From positions 6,684,001-6,748,000 of the forward strand of contig NZ_CP108882.1 of the NCBI RefSeq assembly GCF_036347055.1: a DNA stretch of 64,000 nucleotides, written 5' to 3'. The position numbers and the translations under genes were made by a program. The stretch's first letter is position 1, and each line of letters begins with the position of its first letter. The notes below the pieces were generated by a model. The model made no database searches, was not told where the DNA came from, and saw only the letters and a list, made by a program, of their open reading frames with translations. Source of the stretch: Streptomyces sp. NBC_00820. Lineage in GTDB: Bacteria; Actinomycetota; Actinomycetes; Streptomycetales; Streptomycetaceae. This document shows, in pieces, positions 32,932 through 41,020 of this stretch.

Positions 32932-34107
32932 TCAGTCGAAGCTCTGCAGCCTGATGAACTCCAGTGGATCGTCGTCCACGTCGAGTCCCGGAAAGCCCTC
33001 CCACCTGAAACGCCCTCGCACCCACGCCAGCAGGGTGTCCGTCAGCCCCATCGGCAGTGGCCCGTCCTGGTCCGCGTGGCGGGGTATCACGATGAGGGGC
33101 CAGTCGTCGGGGTCGTCGCCGTCCGTCAGCCAGCAGATCGCGTCGCCGTCGATGGTCGACGCGAAGGGCAGGAAGCCGCCCTTCTCCGGCCAGACGGGCA
33201 GCGGGTGATACTCGGGGTGGTCTTCCCGCAGCGAGCGGTAGGCGTCGCGGAACCACTGCTCGGCCACCAGCCCCAAGCGCCCGGTGTGCAAGGGCGGGTG
33301 CAGTTCCAACCAGTCCAGCCAGGTGCTGCCGCCGTACGTCTCCACCAGCGTGACGTACTCGGCGGGCAGCCGCGTGCCCAACTGCTCGTACACCCAAGCC
33401 CAGTCCGCCTCGCCGAGGTACGGGTGCGAGGGTGGCGGCAACAGCACCCGCAGCGCTTCCAGGCCCTCGCCCTGGGTGAGCGCGGCCCGGCGGCGCGTCT
33501 CCGTCGACGCTTCCTCGTCCCGGCTCGGGGGCGTCCAGACCCGGGCTTCGGTGAGGAACGCCGTCCGCCCCGCACTGGCGGGCAGCGGCCCCAGCGTCTC
33601 GCCGCCGGGAAGCGGCAGTCCCGTCCGTATGAGCGCCACGAGGGTCTCCGCCAGCGGCATCCCGTAGCTGTGCCACGGGTTCACACCCCGGTACAGCGCG
33701 TCCCTGTGGAAGATGACGACCGGCCACGCATCGGGGTCCTCGGAAGCCGAGGTGTCCCAGAAGAGGCAACTGGTCGCCCGGGTCTCGCCCAGCGCGAGCA
33801 GCCCGCCCGTTTCGGGCCGGAAGACGGGCGGTTCGTACGGCGGGACCCCCCGCGAGGCGATACGGCAGCTCCGGTGGGTCGCCTTCAACCAGGAGCCGTA
33901 GTCGAAGCGGCCGCCCTGCTCGCACGGGGTGTGCAACCAGACGAAGTCACCGATGTCGAGCGGGCCGTACGACGCCAGGGCCTTGTAGTCCGCGGGAAGT
34001 GCGACCCCGAGCCATGACTCGACGGCTTCCCAGTCGACGGGTACGGGCTCGGGTGAGGTCACCATCACCAGATCGCGGAGGTAGGAAAGCTGGGCAGCGC
34101 CTTGCAC
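32932..34107 (-). CDS. Double SUKH (SMI1/KNR4-family) domain protein
   Basis: The 391-residue protein has two SUKH-type units. The first (about 20-160) carries VDWEAVESWLGVALPADYKA and LASYGPLDIGDFVWL. The second (about 240-385) carries WAWVYEQLGTRLPAEYVTLV, STWLDWLELHPPL and, near the end, GDAICWLTDGDDPDDWP. SUKH proteins often neutralise nuclease or deaminase toxins of contact-dependent systems, but single copies also occur alone. GTG 34107 has AAGGTG six bases upstream. It lies between an ATP-binding protein gene and the Ser/Thr kinase gene on the same strand, so it may be part of one operon. Confidence 0.82.
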   Translation of the reverse strand: MQGAAQLSYLRDLVMVTSPEPVPVDWEAVESWLGVALPADYKALASYGPLDIGDFVWLHTPCEQGGRFDYGSWLKATHRSCRIASRGVPPYEPPVFRPETGGLLALGETRATSCLFWDTSASEDPDAWPVVIFHRDALYRGVNPWHSYGMPLAETLVALIRTGLPLPGGETLGPLPASAGRTAFLTEARVWTPPSRDEEASTETRRRAALTQGEGLEALRVLLPPPSHPYLGEADWAWVYEQLGTRLPAEYVTLVETYGGSTWLDWLELHPPLHTGRLGLVAEQWFRDAYRSLREDHPEYHPLPVWPEKGGFLPFASTIDGDAICWLTDGDDPDDWPLIVIPRHADQDGPLPMGLTDTLLAWVRGRFRWEGFPGLDVDDDPLEFIRLQSFD

Positions 34108-34214
34108 GCGAACACCTTCGGCTCGTCGGACCGACGCGGGGGCAGTCCGCGCCCCGCGCATCAAAGGGCCGGTTATACAACGCCCGCCCCGTCGAAGGCC
34201 AGACCGTGGATGCC

Positions 34215-34691
34215 TCAGGCGTGAGCGGTGCAGCCTTCGGAGGGCAGCTCGTACTCCGCCCAGACCGTCTTGCCCGGGCCGTCGGGGCGCTGGTGCCAGT
34301 CCCAGCGAGTGGCGAGACACGTCACCAGCAGCAGGCCTCGGCCCCTCTCGCTGACGGGGTCGGCAGTTGTGTGGGTGGCCGGAAGCCGTTCGGTTCGGGT
34401 GTCGGTGACTTCCACGCGTACGGCCTTTGTTTCGCACGTCAATTGGAGGCGGAAGTCGCGGCCGGGGACGTGGCCGTGGCGGACGGCGTTCGCGCACAGC
34501 TCGGCGACGATCAGCGTGAGCGCGTCATGCGGGTCGCTGTCGTACGGGATACCCCAGGTGTCGAGCCGATGCCCGGCGAGGCGGCGGGCGAGGCGTGCGC
34601 CGCGCGGGGTGGAGCTGAACAACATGGAGAAGGTGCTTACGGGACTGGTGAGTTGGGTGGTGTCGCTGGGAGGGATGGTCTCGCTGGTCAT
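34215..34691 (-). CDS. RsbW-like ATP-binding protein (HATPase, anti-sigma-type kinase fold), copy A
   Basis: The 158-residue protein is a single GHKL ATPase domain: LIVAELCANAVRHG (N box), VRVEVTDTRTERLP (G1 box) and GRGLLLVTCLATRWDW (G2 box), ending in GKTVWAEY. SSTPRGARLARRLAGHRL at the N-terminus is typical of the small stand-alone versions that accompany XRE-DUF5753/DUF397 genes in Streptomyces (whiJ/abaA-like loci). It may act as an anti-sigma-factor or simply as a regulator of the adjacent units. ATG 34691 follows GGAGG. The promoter element GTGACGC-N15-TTGTACGCG lies just upstream. Confidence 0.9.
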   Translation of the reverse strand: MTSETIPPSDTTQLTSPVSTFSMLFSSTPRGARLARRLAGHRLDTWGIPYDSDPHDALTLIVAELCANAVRHGHVPGRDFRLQLTCETKAVRVEVTDTRTERLPATHTTADPVSERGRGLLLVTCLATRWDWHQRPDGPGKTVWAEYELPSEGCTAHA

Positions 34692-34713
34692 GCCTCCACG
34701 GTGCGGCGTGACG

Positions 34714-34766
34714 GCGTAGCGTAACCAGTGGTGACGCGCCGTCGCCGTGTGGTTGTACGCGACGGG
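34714..34766. promoter_or_regulatory. Shared regulatory element, copy A (GTGACGC-N15-TTGTACGCG)
   Basis: In plus-strand reading: GCGTAGCGTAACC, then GTGACGC, 15 bases, TTGTACGCGACGGGG. Close copies lie at 39646-39696 and 41021-41073. In minus-strand reading it contains TACGCT, a possible -10, about 20 bases from the ATP-binding gene start, so it is probably the promoter and operator of that gene. Confidence 0.75.
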
Positions 34767-34851
34767 GTCGTGGGTGTGCGTGGCGCGCGCGTGTTGGTGG
34801 GGCAGACCGGGGCGTTGAGGCGGGAGCTGCATCGCCCGCCCGAGGAACTGC

Positions 34852-35355
34852 TCACTGCCAGAGGTCAGCTCCGTCACGCCCACTGGGATCCATCGCCAGG
34901 AGGTCTTCATGGAGTCCCGGCAGGACCCGCCCAGCGGGGGAGCCGTCCTCGCCCGTCGCCGTGACCGTCCAGCCGGCCTCCACTCCCGACACGTTCACAT
35001 CGCCGCCGGCATCCAGCTCGTCGAGCGTCACGAACACGGTCTCATACGCAACGGCCCGGACCAGGCGAACAAGGTCCTCCCTGTCCGTCCCGGCAGCAAG
35101 AAGCCGTTGAGCTGAGGGCAGTTGATCCAGCGAGCCGGGGTCGGACCAGCCGTCGATCGCACTGCGCCAAAGACTCCGCAGCAGCACGAATCGCGCAAGC
35201 TGCGGAATGTCTTCCATGGCCTCCGACTTGATCAAGTCGAGAGGATCGGTCACGCCGAGGGTGCTGAACTGGGCACGCAGCGACTCCGCAGCGGCCTTCC
35301 GCGGCCCGTCCAGACTGTTCAGCCATTCCTGCCATGCCAGTTGCTGCTCACTCAC
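34852..35355 (-). CDS. Hypothetical acidic protein, 167 residues
   Basis: I recognise no family. The protein is acidic with Leu/Trp-rich helices (WQEWLNSLDGPRKAAAESLR, LARFVLLRSLWRSAIDGW) followed by a short beta-rich tail (VEAGWTVTATGEDGSP, GRVLPGLHEDLLAMDP). This kind of fold and size is common for immunity or chaperone-like proteins of polymorphic toxin loci, but that is a guess. GTG 35355 starts the frame; the ribosome-binding site is only moderate (TTGGGG). Upstream of it lies gene debris at 35464-35730. Confidence 0.6.
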   Translation of the reverse strand: MSEQQLAWQEWLNSLDGPRKAAAESLRAQFSTLGVTDPLDLIKSEAMEDIPQLARFVLLRSLWRSAIDGWSDPGSLDQLPSAQRLLAAGTDREDLVRLVRAVAYETVFVTLDELDAGGDVNVSGVEAGWTVTATGEDGSPAGRVLPGLHEDLLAMDPSGRDGADLWQ

Positions 35356-35463
35356 CCCAACAGCATGCCCTACGGTCAGGGATCACAGACGGTAGGCGTG
35401 TCCCCCGGTCGCTCCACCAGACGCTGTCACGCGCGCAACTGCGGCCAGAGCCTCAGAATCTGA

Positions 35464-35730
35464 AGCCGAACAGTCCGCCTCTTCGTAGCTACGGCCTCGA
35501 AGGACGACGATGGCGGGAACGGCACGCCGCTGTGGATCGGTCTCGGCGTCGCCGCCGTAGTGCTCATCGGCGCCGCAGGAGCGTTCGTCGTCCATCGCAG
35601 GCGTCGTGGAGTCCCAGCCGCTCCATACGTCCCACCGTTCGCATCCGGCCAAAGCCCCTACGGTGGGTCGCCCGTCGGCCACGCCCCGTATGTGGATCCC
35701 AACAGGCACAACGGTCCCGGCGTGCCCTGA
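35464..35730 (+). pseudogene. C-terminal remnant of a single-pass membrane protein
   Basis: After a TGA at 35461 this frame runs for 88 residues without any start codon before its hydrophobic stretch. It encodes GTPLWIGLGVAAVVLIGAAG (a membrane helix), the stop-transfer cluster HRRRRG, and a Pro/Tyr/Gly-rich cytoplasmic-type tail (SGQSPYGGSPVGHAPY) ending at TGA 35730. This is the normal end of a type I membrane protein of Streptomyces, but the ectodomain is missing. I read it as a 3' gene remnant. 35356-35463 and 35731-35948 show no genes. Confidence 0.45.
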
Positions 35731-35948
35731 ATCAGCCCGATGGGAACGAGCCGGTGCCACAGGGCGTGCGCGCGTCGCGTTCGGCTCATTTCCGGCTGAG
35801 TACGGATACTCAGCCGGGTTGAGGTGCCGAGCGGACGAGACGCGGCACGATCGGCCCGTAGCGTCTTTCTCGCAAACCTCATGGGGCACAACGGAAGTTG
35901 GACGATGCTCACCCGGGCAGGGCCCGGTCCACGGGGAGGCGATCACGC

Positions 35949-36404
35949 ATGGCGTGGGACGAGTGGGAACAGCTCAAAGCGGAGACGGCTGAACGGCACA
36001 CCGCGCACATGCAGATCAACAGTGTCCCGGTCGACGGCGGCTACGGAAAGCCGAGCAACAGCGGTACTGCGGCCGGCAATCCGGACCTGCGGATCACTGA
36101 CGCCCCGTGGTTGCGCGCAGCCGGTGTGGCGCAGGAGCTGCAGACCTCCATGCAGAGGGCGCTCACCGCGCTCAGGGACTCGGACGAGGGCGTGGGAGGC
36201 GGCACCGAGGGCTTCACAGCGACGGCTGCGCTACGCGAGATCCAGCCCACCTGGGAGAAGCGGCTCGGCGCCGTGCGGGATGAGTGCGATCGGCTGCACG
36301 GCACGTTGGAGAAGACCGGCAAGCGGTTCGGGGAGACCGACGACGACGTGCGCAGGAGCGTCGACGGAGTGAGGACTCCCAGCAGGCCCGGCTGGTTGAG
36401 GTGA
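35949..36404 (+). CDS. WXG100/ESX-like small protein paired with a DUF1023 hydrolase
   Basis: The 151-residue protein begins MAWDEWEQLKAETAERHTAH and is predicted to be mostly helical. A central segment matches the helical bundle region (LQTSMQRALTALRDSDEGVG, WEKRLGAVRDECDRLHGTL). Small proteins of this type regularly precede a DUF1023 alpha/beta hydrolase in Streptomyces and are viewed as WXG100-like partners of the type VII-linked export or of the hydrolase. ATG 35949 gives the usual start. Its stop overlaps the GTG start of the hydrolase by four bases, which implies coupling. Confidence 0.75.
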   Translation: MAWDEWEQLKAETAERHTAHMQINSVPVDGGYGKPSNSGTAAGNPDLRITDAPWLRAAGVAQELQTSMQRALTALRDSDEGVGGGTEGFTATAALREIQPTWEKRLGAVRDECDRLHGTLEKTGKRFGETDDDVRRSVDGVRTPSRPGWLR

Positions 36405-38185
36405 CGGGCGTGACCACCTGGCAGCAACTGCGCGATCTGAAGCTCACCGAGTACCAGGACGCCGCCGACGAGTGGGGCGAGATCAGCCACCGTTCCGATG
36501 CCGCCCGGATCCGCGTCGAGCAGGAGATGTCGATCCCGGTACGCAGCACCCAGAAGGGCGAGACGCCCGATGCGGCAGTTGGCCGGCTCAACCGGCTCAG
36601 AGACAACTACCAGTACCTGCACAGCGAGTGCGGCCTGGTCCGTACCACCCTCAACGCGCTCGCCACCGAACTCGCCTCCCCGCAAAGAAGGTTGAAGCAC
36701 GCTCTGGAGGACGCGGAGTCCCTCGGTTTCACCGTGAACGAGAACGGCTCGGTCACCTACCCCAACTCCGTCCCCCTCGCCCCGAGCAACAGCACCGCCA
36801 CACCGGGCGCACCCGTGCCCCTGCTGCCCGGCGCCGGCGAGGGACAGGGCAACGCCAACAAGGGCAAGGCCGAGGACATTGCCCAACGCATCGCAGACGC
36901 GGTCAGAGAAGCCGACGAGATCGACACCCGTTACGCCGGGTTACTGCGCAGACTCAAGGCCCCGGCCGGGCTGGAAGTCACCACCGAGATGCTCGCGGAC
37001 GCCGGGAAGGATCTGAAGGCCGTCCAGAAGGAGGCCGGGGGCGTCCTGGAGAAGGAGGACATCCCGCACGGCAAGAGCGCGGCTCAGAACCGGGGCTGGT
37101 GGGATCACCTCACCGGAGAGCAGCAGGATGAGTACCTGACGCTCTACCCGGCGGAGATCGGTGCGCTGGACGGGCTGCCGAGCACGGTGCGGGACACGTC
37201 CAACCGCATGGTGCTGGCCCAGACCATGGCCCAGACCCAGATCACCCTCGACGGACTGCCCGCGAACCCGCCCCAGTACATCCAGGTCGGAGACCCGCCC
37301 TCCGCCGTGGTCAACCCCGAATGGAAGAAGTGGGTCAAGCCCTACCACGACATGATCGGCATGAAGGCGATCCAGGCCCGGCTCGACGCGAGCGGTTTCC
37401 CCGGAGAGATGGGGAAGTCAGGCCTGCCCCAGGCCTATGTGCTGGGTTTCGACACCAAGGGCGACGGGCGCGCCATCATCGCCAATGGCAACCCGGACAC
37501 CGCGGACAACACGGCCGTGTACGTACCGGGGACGGGCTCTGGGCTGGAGGGGGCCCACGGCGACATCGGCCGGATGACAGAACTGTGGCGCACCGCCCAG
37601 ACACAGTCCCCCGGGCAGACAACCTCTACGGTCACGTGGATCGGCTACGACGCGCCGGACCAGATTCCGAATGCCGCTGCCCGGCACTATGCCTATGACG
37701 GTGCGGCCCCCCTCAACAACTTCATGGACGGCCTTCAGACCGCCCAGGGTGGCCCCGACAGCAGCCACACCACCTTGATCGGCCACAGCTACGGCACCAC
37801 CACGATCGGTGCCGCCGCCAAGATGCCCGACCACATCGCCGCCGACGACATCGTCGTAGCCGGCAGCCCCGGCATGCTGGTCAGTGATGCCTCCGACCTC
37901 GACGTGGGAAGCGATCATGTGTGGTCCGAAGCTGCCCGCACCGACCCGGTGCCCCTCCTCGGGCAGGAGGCCCTGGGCGGCCGCAAGTTGGGTATGTCGA
38001 CTTGGAACGGAATTCCCTACAATGCCGGCCTGATCATCTCGATCCCCTCCGACGAATCCTTCGGAGCCCACCGCATGGATGTCGACACCAGCGGCCACAG
38101 CGGCTACTGGGATTCAGGCTCGACCTCGCTGTTGAACCAGGCGAACGTCGTGGTCGGCCGATACGACCGGGTGAAAGAAGACTGA
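36401..38185 (+). CDS. Alpha/beta hydrolase with DUF1023 domain and ESX-like helical N-terminus
   Basis: The 594-residue protein has a helical N-terminal half (about 1-210, WQQLRDLKLTEYQDAADEW, then a second helical block) resembling the WXG100/LXG class. A DUF1023 hydrolase domain follows (about 320-560). Its nucleophile elbow is IGHSYGTTT with Ser463, preceded by TSTVTWIGYDAPDQIP and AVYVPGTGSG; a late FGAHRMDVD likely gives the His. The substrate is unknown. The GTG start overlaps the preceding TGA. The next gene, a lipoprotein, overlaps its stop (TGATG), so the three genes are one operon. The N-terminal region may direct export by a type VII system. Confidence 0.85.
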   Translation: MTGVTTWQQLRDLKLTEYQDAADEWGEISHRSDAARIRVEQEMSIPVRSTQKGETPDAAVGRLNRLRDNYQYLHSECGLVRTTLNALATELASPQRRLKHALEDAESLGFTVNENGSVTYPNSVPLAPSNSTATPGAPVPLLPGAGEGQGNANKGKAEDIAQRIADAVREADEIDTRYAGLLRRLKAPAGLEVTTEMLADAGKDLKAVQKEAGGVLEKEDIPHGKSAAQNRGWWDHLTGEQQDEYLTLYPAEIGALDGLPSTVRDTSNRMVLAQTMAQTQITLDGLPANPPQYIQVGDPPSAVVNPEWKKWVKPYHDMIGMKAIQARLDASGFPGEMGKSGLPQAYVLGFDTKGDGRAIIANGNPDTADNTAVYVPGTGSGLEGAHGDIGRMTELWRTAQTQSPGQTTSTVTWIGYDAPDQIPNAAARHYAYDGAAPLNNFMDGLQTAQGGPDSSHTTLIGHSYGTTTIGAAAKMPDHIAADDIVVAGSPGMLVSDASDLDVGSDHVWSEAARTDPVPLLGQEALGGRKLGMSTWNGIPYNAGLIISIPSDESFGAHRMDVDTSGHSGYWDSGSTSLLNQANVVVGRYDRVKED

Positions 38186-38760
38186 TGAACTTCGTGAACA
38201 CAAATCGTCAGCGGCTGTGGTGGCTGACCGGTACGGCGGCCGTCGGCCTTACTCTGTCCCTCCTCATCACAGGATGTGCCAAGTCCGTGGATGACCTCGG
38301 CTACGAACCCACCACACTCTCAGTCGACAAAGCCCGCAGCGAGGCCGGCGCTGTCTCCAGCCAGATCCTCGATCTGATCGGCATCAAGGAAGGCAAGGTC
38401 ACCGAGACGGGGCCCGGCATCTCCACGTGCGACGAAGACCCTGATCACTTGTACAAGGCACGCCATCCCTGGTCGATTTATCAGGTGTCGTCGGAAGAGG
38501 TCCTCAAGCAGGGGTTCGAGCGTCTCCACGAGAAGCTCCCGCAGCACGGCTGGAAGATCGTCCGGTACGGCCACGACAACAGCAAGGCGAAGACCCTCGG
38601 ACTTACCGCGGACTCGAAGACGAAGCGGTTTTCCATCAATGCAGAGTTGATCGTGTCGAGCCCCACGGCCGGCAAGGAGAAGGAACCACTCCTGCAAGTC
38701 ACAGTCGTCTCCGGCTGCTTCCGGGCCCCGAAGGGCACGGACCTCAACGAGGAGTACTGA
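38185..38760 (+). CDS. Lipoprotein of the WXG100/DUF1023 operon
   Basis: The 191-residue protein has a lipoprotein signal peptide: basic RQRLWW, a hydrophobic core (TAAVGLTLSLLITG) and the lipobox LITGC. The mature part has two Cys (STCDEDP and VSGCFRAP) that may form a disulfide, and no recognised domain. It should be anchored on the outer face of the membrane. ATG 38185 shares a base with the stop of the hydrolase gene. Its position in the operon suggests that it is an immunity-like or envelope partner of the hydrolase; that is inference. Confidence 0.85.
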   Translation: MNFVNTNRQRLWWLTGTAAVGLTLSLLITGCAKSVDDLGYEPTTLSVDKARSEAGAVSSQILDLIGIKEGKVTETGPGISTCDEDPDHLYKARHPWSIYQVSSEEVLKQGFERLHEKLPQHGWKIVRYGHDNSKAKTLGLTADSKTKRFSINAELIVSSPTAGKEKEPLLQVTVVSGCFRAPKGTDLNEEY

Positions 38761-38806
38761 CAGGACTCCGTCAGGTTGGGTCTTGGTGGCGGGTGTTCGC
38801 CGGGCA

Positions 38807-38987
38807 CGGTGGAAACGCTTCGCGAACTCCTCCGCGAGCTGCGGCGAGGTGATCGACGCCTGCCTGATGAGCTCACGGCGACGGGCCGGTCCAGCACGCT
38901 GTCGTAGCCGCGCCATACGTCCCCCGTACCGCCGATGCTGAGCTCCTCGAGGAGTTCGTAGCGGTCGGAAACCGTCTGCTGCGGCAC
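38807..38987 (-). pseudogene. Frameshifted 5' fragment of a Ser/Thr kinase gene (copy of the kinase at 31209-32825)
   Basis: From GTG 38987 the first 38 codons match the intact kinase (SDRYELLEELSIGGTGDVWR, then GYDSVLDRPVAV). At the AVKLI position one A is lost (GTGAGCTC instead of GTGAAGCTC), shifting the frame. Translation in the new frame continues the match (ELIRQASITSPQLAEEFAKR). Homology stops at about 38807, in the middle of the N-lobe. The rest of the kinase is absent. It follows an ATP-binding protein gene, as the intact kinase follows copy A, so the fragment is probably the remains of a duplicated block. Confidence 0.85.
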
Positions 38988-39095
38988 CTTGCCCCCGGTG
39001 TGCGTGAAGAACAGACACGATCAGTCACGGACAAGTGCGGACGCTACACCGATCTTCCGTTCAGCCGTCCAGCCGTTCAGCCGGTCAGCCGGCCG

Positions 39096-39620
39096 TCACC
39101 GCGCCGTGCGGGCCTGCTCGGAGGTGGTGGGGCCGGGAGGCGGCCACCGGTCGGCCATCGAGGGTGGGATGTACTTCGCCCACACCGTCTTGCCGGGGCC
39201 GTCCGTGCGCGGGCGCCAGCCCCAGCTGTCGGCGAGACACTCGACCAGGAGCAGGCCGCGCCCGCCGGTGTCGTCCGTGTCCTGTCTGTATGCCGGTGTG
39301 GCGGCTGCGGGCAGGCGTTCGCCGCGCGTGTCGGTGACCTCGATCCGTACGGTCGTGGTGGCGAAGGCCAGCGACAGGTGGAAGTCGCGCCCGGCGACTC
39401 TGCCGTGCCGGACGGCGTTGGCCGCGAGTTCGGCGACGATCAGGGTCAGGGTGTCGTGCGCGTCGCAGCCGTAGGGGACACCCCAGGCGTCGAGGCACTG
39501 CCCGGCGAGCCGCCGGGCGAGCCTCGCACCACGCGGCGTCGAGCTGAACCGTATGGCGAAGTGGGAGCCATGTACGGCCGCTTCGGCGACGTCGTGGGGT
39601 TCGGCAGTTTCACTGTTCAC
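39096..39620 (-). CDS. RsbW-like ATP-binding protein, copy B
   Basis: The 174-residue protein has the same single GHKL domain as copy A: SSTPRGARLARRLAGQCLD, LIVAELAANAVRHG, VRIEVTDTRGERLP, GGRGLLLVECLADSWGW and GKTVWAKY. GTG 39620 has GGAGGGC directly upstream, giving a start (VNSETAEP) similar to that of copy A (MTSETIPP). Both are preceded by the same promoter element. As in copy A, the likely role is phosphorylating or binding a STAS-type antagonist or another regulator. It lies upstream of the kinase remnant and downstream of the winged-helix gene on the same strand. Confidence 0.9.
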   Translation of the reverse strand: MNSETAEPHDVAEAAVHGSHFAIRFSSTPRGARLARRLAGQCLDAWGVPYGCDAHDTLTLIVAELAANAVRHGRVAGRDFHLSLAFATTTVRIEVTDTRGERLPAAATPAYRQDTDDTGGRGLLLVECLADSWGWRPRTDGPGKTVWAKYIPPSMADRWPPPGPTTSEQARTAR

Positions 39621-39645
39621 GCCCTCCACGCTGCCGGTGACGGGG

Positions 39646-39696
39646 ATACGCGACCAGGGGTGACGCGCTGACGGATGCTGTTTGTACGCGGCGGGG
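39646..39696. promoter_or_regulatory. Shared regulatory element, copy B
   Basis: GATACGCGACC, GTGACGC, 15 bases, TTGTACGCGGCGGGG. Same spacing as copies A and C, and 25 bases from the start of ATP-binding gene B. Confidence 0.75.
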
Positions 39697-39763
39697 CGGC
39701 GCCTGCACGCGGCTTGCGCCGCGCCGCGTGATGACGGCTGGTGCGGGTGCTGGTGTTCTCTCG

Positions 39764-40780
39764 TCACCTCGCGCCCCAGGGAGTTGCGGCTCCGGGGCGC
39801 CCGGCGGACCTGGACGAGGTCCGGGGTGCGGTCATGACCGCGCGGGCGGCGCGGAAGGCGTCGAGACCGGCGGAGGTGATGACGGGCTCCGGGACCGGTG
39901 GGGTGCGGTCGGTGACTTCGCCCGTGGTGCAGTCGATCTCGAACACGACCGGGCCGCTGCCGAGAGCGCACTCGGTACAGATGCCGGTCTCCTGACCGGC
40001 GGGCAGCAGGTTGCCGCAGAGCTTGCCGCACTCGGCGTACGACTTCCATTGGCGCCTGCGATCCGGCTTCTTGCGTTCGAGGCGGTCGGCGATCAGGCGA
40101 GAGGCCGAGTACACCTTCGCTGGGAGGCCTTCGGTGACGGCGTCGGTGATCTCTCCGACGGTGGCGCCACGGTCGAGCCAGTCGACGACGGCCGGGGTCA
40201 GCTTGCCGACCTGACGGTCGGAGAGGCGGAGCCGGGAGTCCACGGCGGCGAGGCGACGCAGGATGCGGGCGCCTTCGGCGGCCTTCCCGTCCTCCTTCCC
40301 GGCCCCCTCCCCGTCCTCCGCTTCGCTCGGCGCGGTTCGACCTTCGCCGGGTCCGGTAGGAGGCAAGGGAGGGTTCTTGTTCCCGTCCTTTTCGGAGTCC
40401 TTTTCCCCGTAAGGGGACGTGCCCGTGTTCCCGGTGTCCATGGGGCCGGTTCCCGGCCGGGTGGGAACCGGGGAAGAGGCCAGGCCCGGCAGCTCGTACA
40501 CGTCGACGCAAGAGGTGATCTGGTTCGTCTCCTCGTCGCGGACGGTGTTCGTCACCCAGTAACCGAGCTTGCGCAACTCCTCGACGGCCCTGCCCACGGC
40601 GGAACGGCCCTGCGGGTAGTTGTCGGAGAGCGTACGGACGTTCGTCCTGTGCCCGTCGGGCAAGGAGAGGACGAGAGCGAGGATGCCGCGCGCGGTATGG
40701 CTGAGACGCGGGTCCTGGATCGCCTTGTTGGCGATGATGACGAAGTCCCGTTCGTGCTTCGGGATACGATGAATCTGCAT
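39764..40780 (-). CDS. Winged-helix (replication-initiator-like) DNA-binding protein with a zinc-finger-like tail
   Basis: The 338-residue protein opens with a winged helix typical of helix-turn-helix 36/RepA-like proteins: AIQDPRLSHTARGILALVL, SDNYPQGRSAVGRAVEELRK, then LGYWVT. The middle is low-complexity (KNPPLPPTGPGEGRT), followed by a second helical part (RLSDRQVGKLTPAVVDWLDR) and a Cys cluster, CGKLCGNLLPAGQETGICTEC, that could bind zinc. Proteins of this type are frequent near XRE-DUF5753 loci of Streptomyces and on its mobile elements. The role, regulatory or replicative, is not settled. ATG 40780 has AGGAG 11 bases upstream. No plasmid origin or other replication gene is adjacent. 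Confidence 0.75.
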   Translation of the reverse strand: MQIHRIPKHERDFVIIANKAIQDPRLSHTARGILALVLSLPDGHRTNVRTLSDNYPQGRSAVGRAVEELRKLGYWVTNTVRDEETNQITSCVDVYELPGLASSPVPTRPGTGPMDTGNTGTSPYGEKDSEKDGNKNPPLPPTGPGEGRTAPSEAEDGEGAGKEDGKAAEGARILRRLAAVDSRLRLSDRQVGKLTPAVVDWLDRGATVGEITDAVTEGLPAKVYSASRLIADRLERKKPDRRRQWKSYAECGKLCGNLLPAGQETGICTECALGSGPVVFEIDCTTGEVTDRTPPVPEPVITSAGLDAFRAARAVMTAPRTSSRSAGRPGAATPWGAR

Positions 40781-40910
40781 CGGGAGTGTCAGCTCCTGGT
40801 GTCGCCCCGACCGGAGATTGCTGTCTCGCGGACGGGAAATCTGACCCCCGGAGGTTGCTGCCTTCGGGGGTCACTTGTCATGGGTGGCACCTTCGGTGCC
40901 GAGCCACAGC

Positions 40911-41009
40911 GTTACACGAGAACTGATCCCCCGTCAGCCTTTGACGGAACGGACCGCCCGTCCGAGCTACTTGTTCGGCTGACGGATTCGCTGTTCAGCC
41001 CGCGCATGC
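40911..41009 (-). pseudogene. 5' remnant of a third ATP-binding protein gene
   Basis: From ATG 41009, with GGGAG upstream, a 32-codon frame begins MRGLNSESVSRTSSSDG, which resembles the starts of copies A (MTSETIPPSD) and B (VNSETAEP), then ends at 40911. It lies behind copy C of the shared promoter element, exactly where the ATP-binding gene sits at A and B. I interpret it as the start of such a gene whose body is deleted. The match is short, so confidence is limited. Confidence 0.4.
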
Positions 41010-41020
41010 TCCCGGTGGTG

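Noticed and set aside
39764..40780. Winged-helix protein as proof of an integrated plasmid
   Set aside because: No origin-like repeats, partition, transfer or integrase genes lie nearby, and such proteins also occur as chromosomal regulators.
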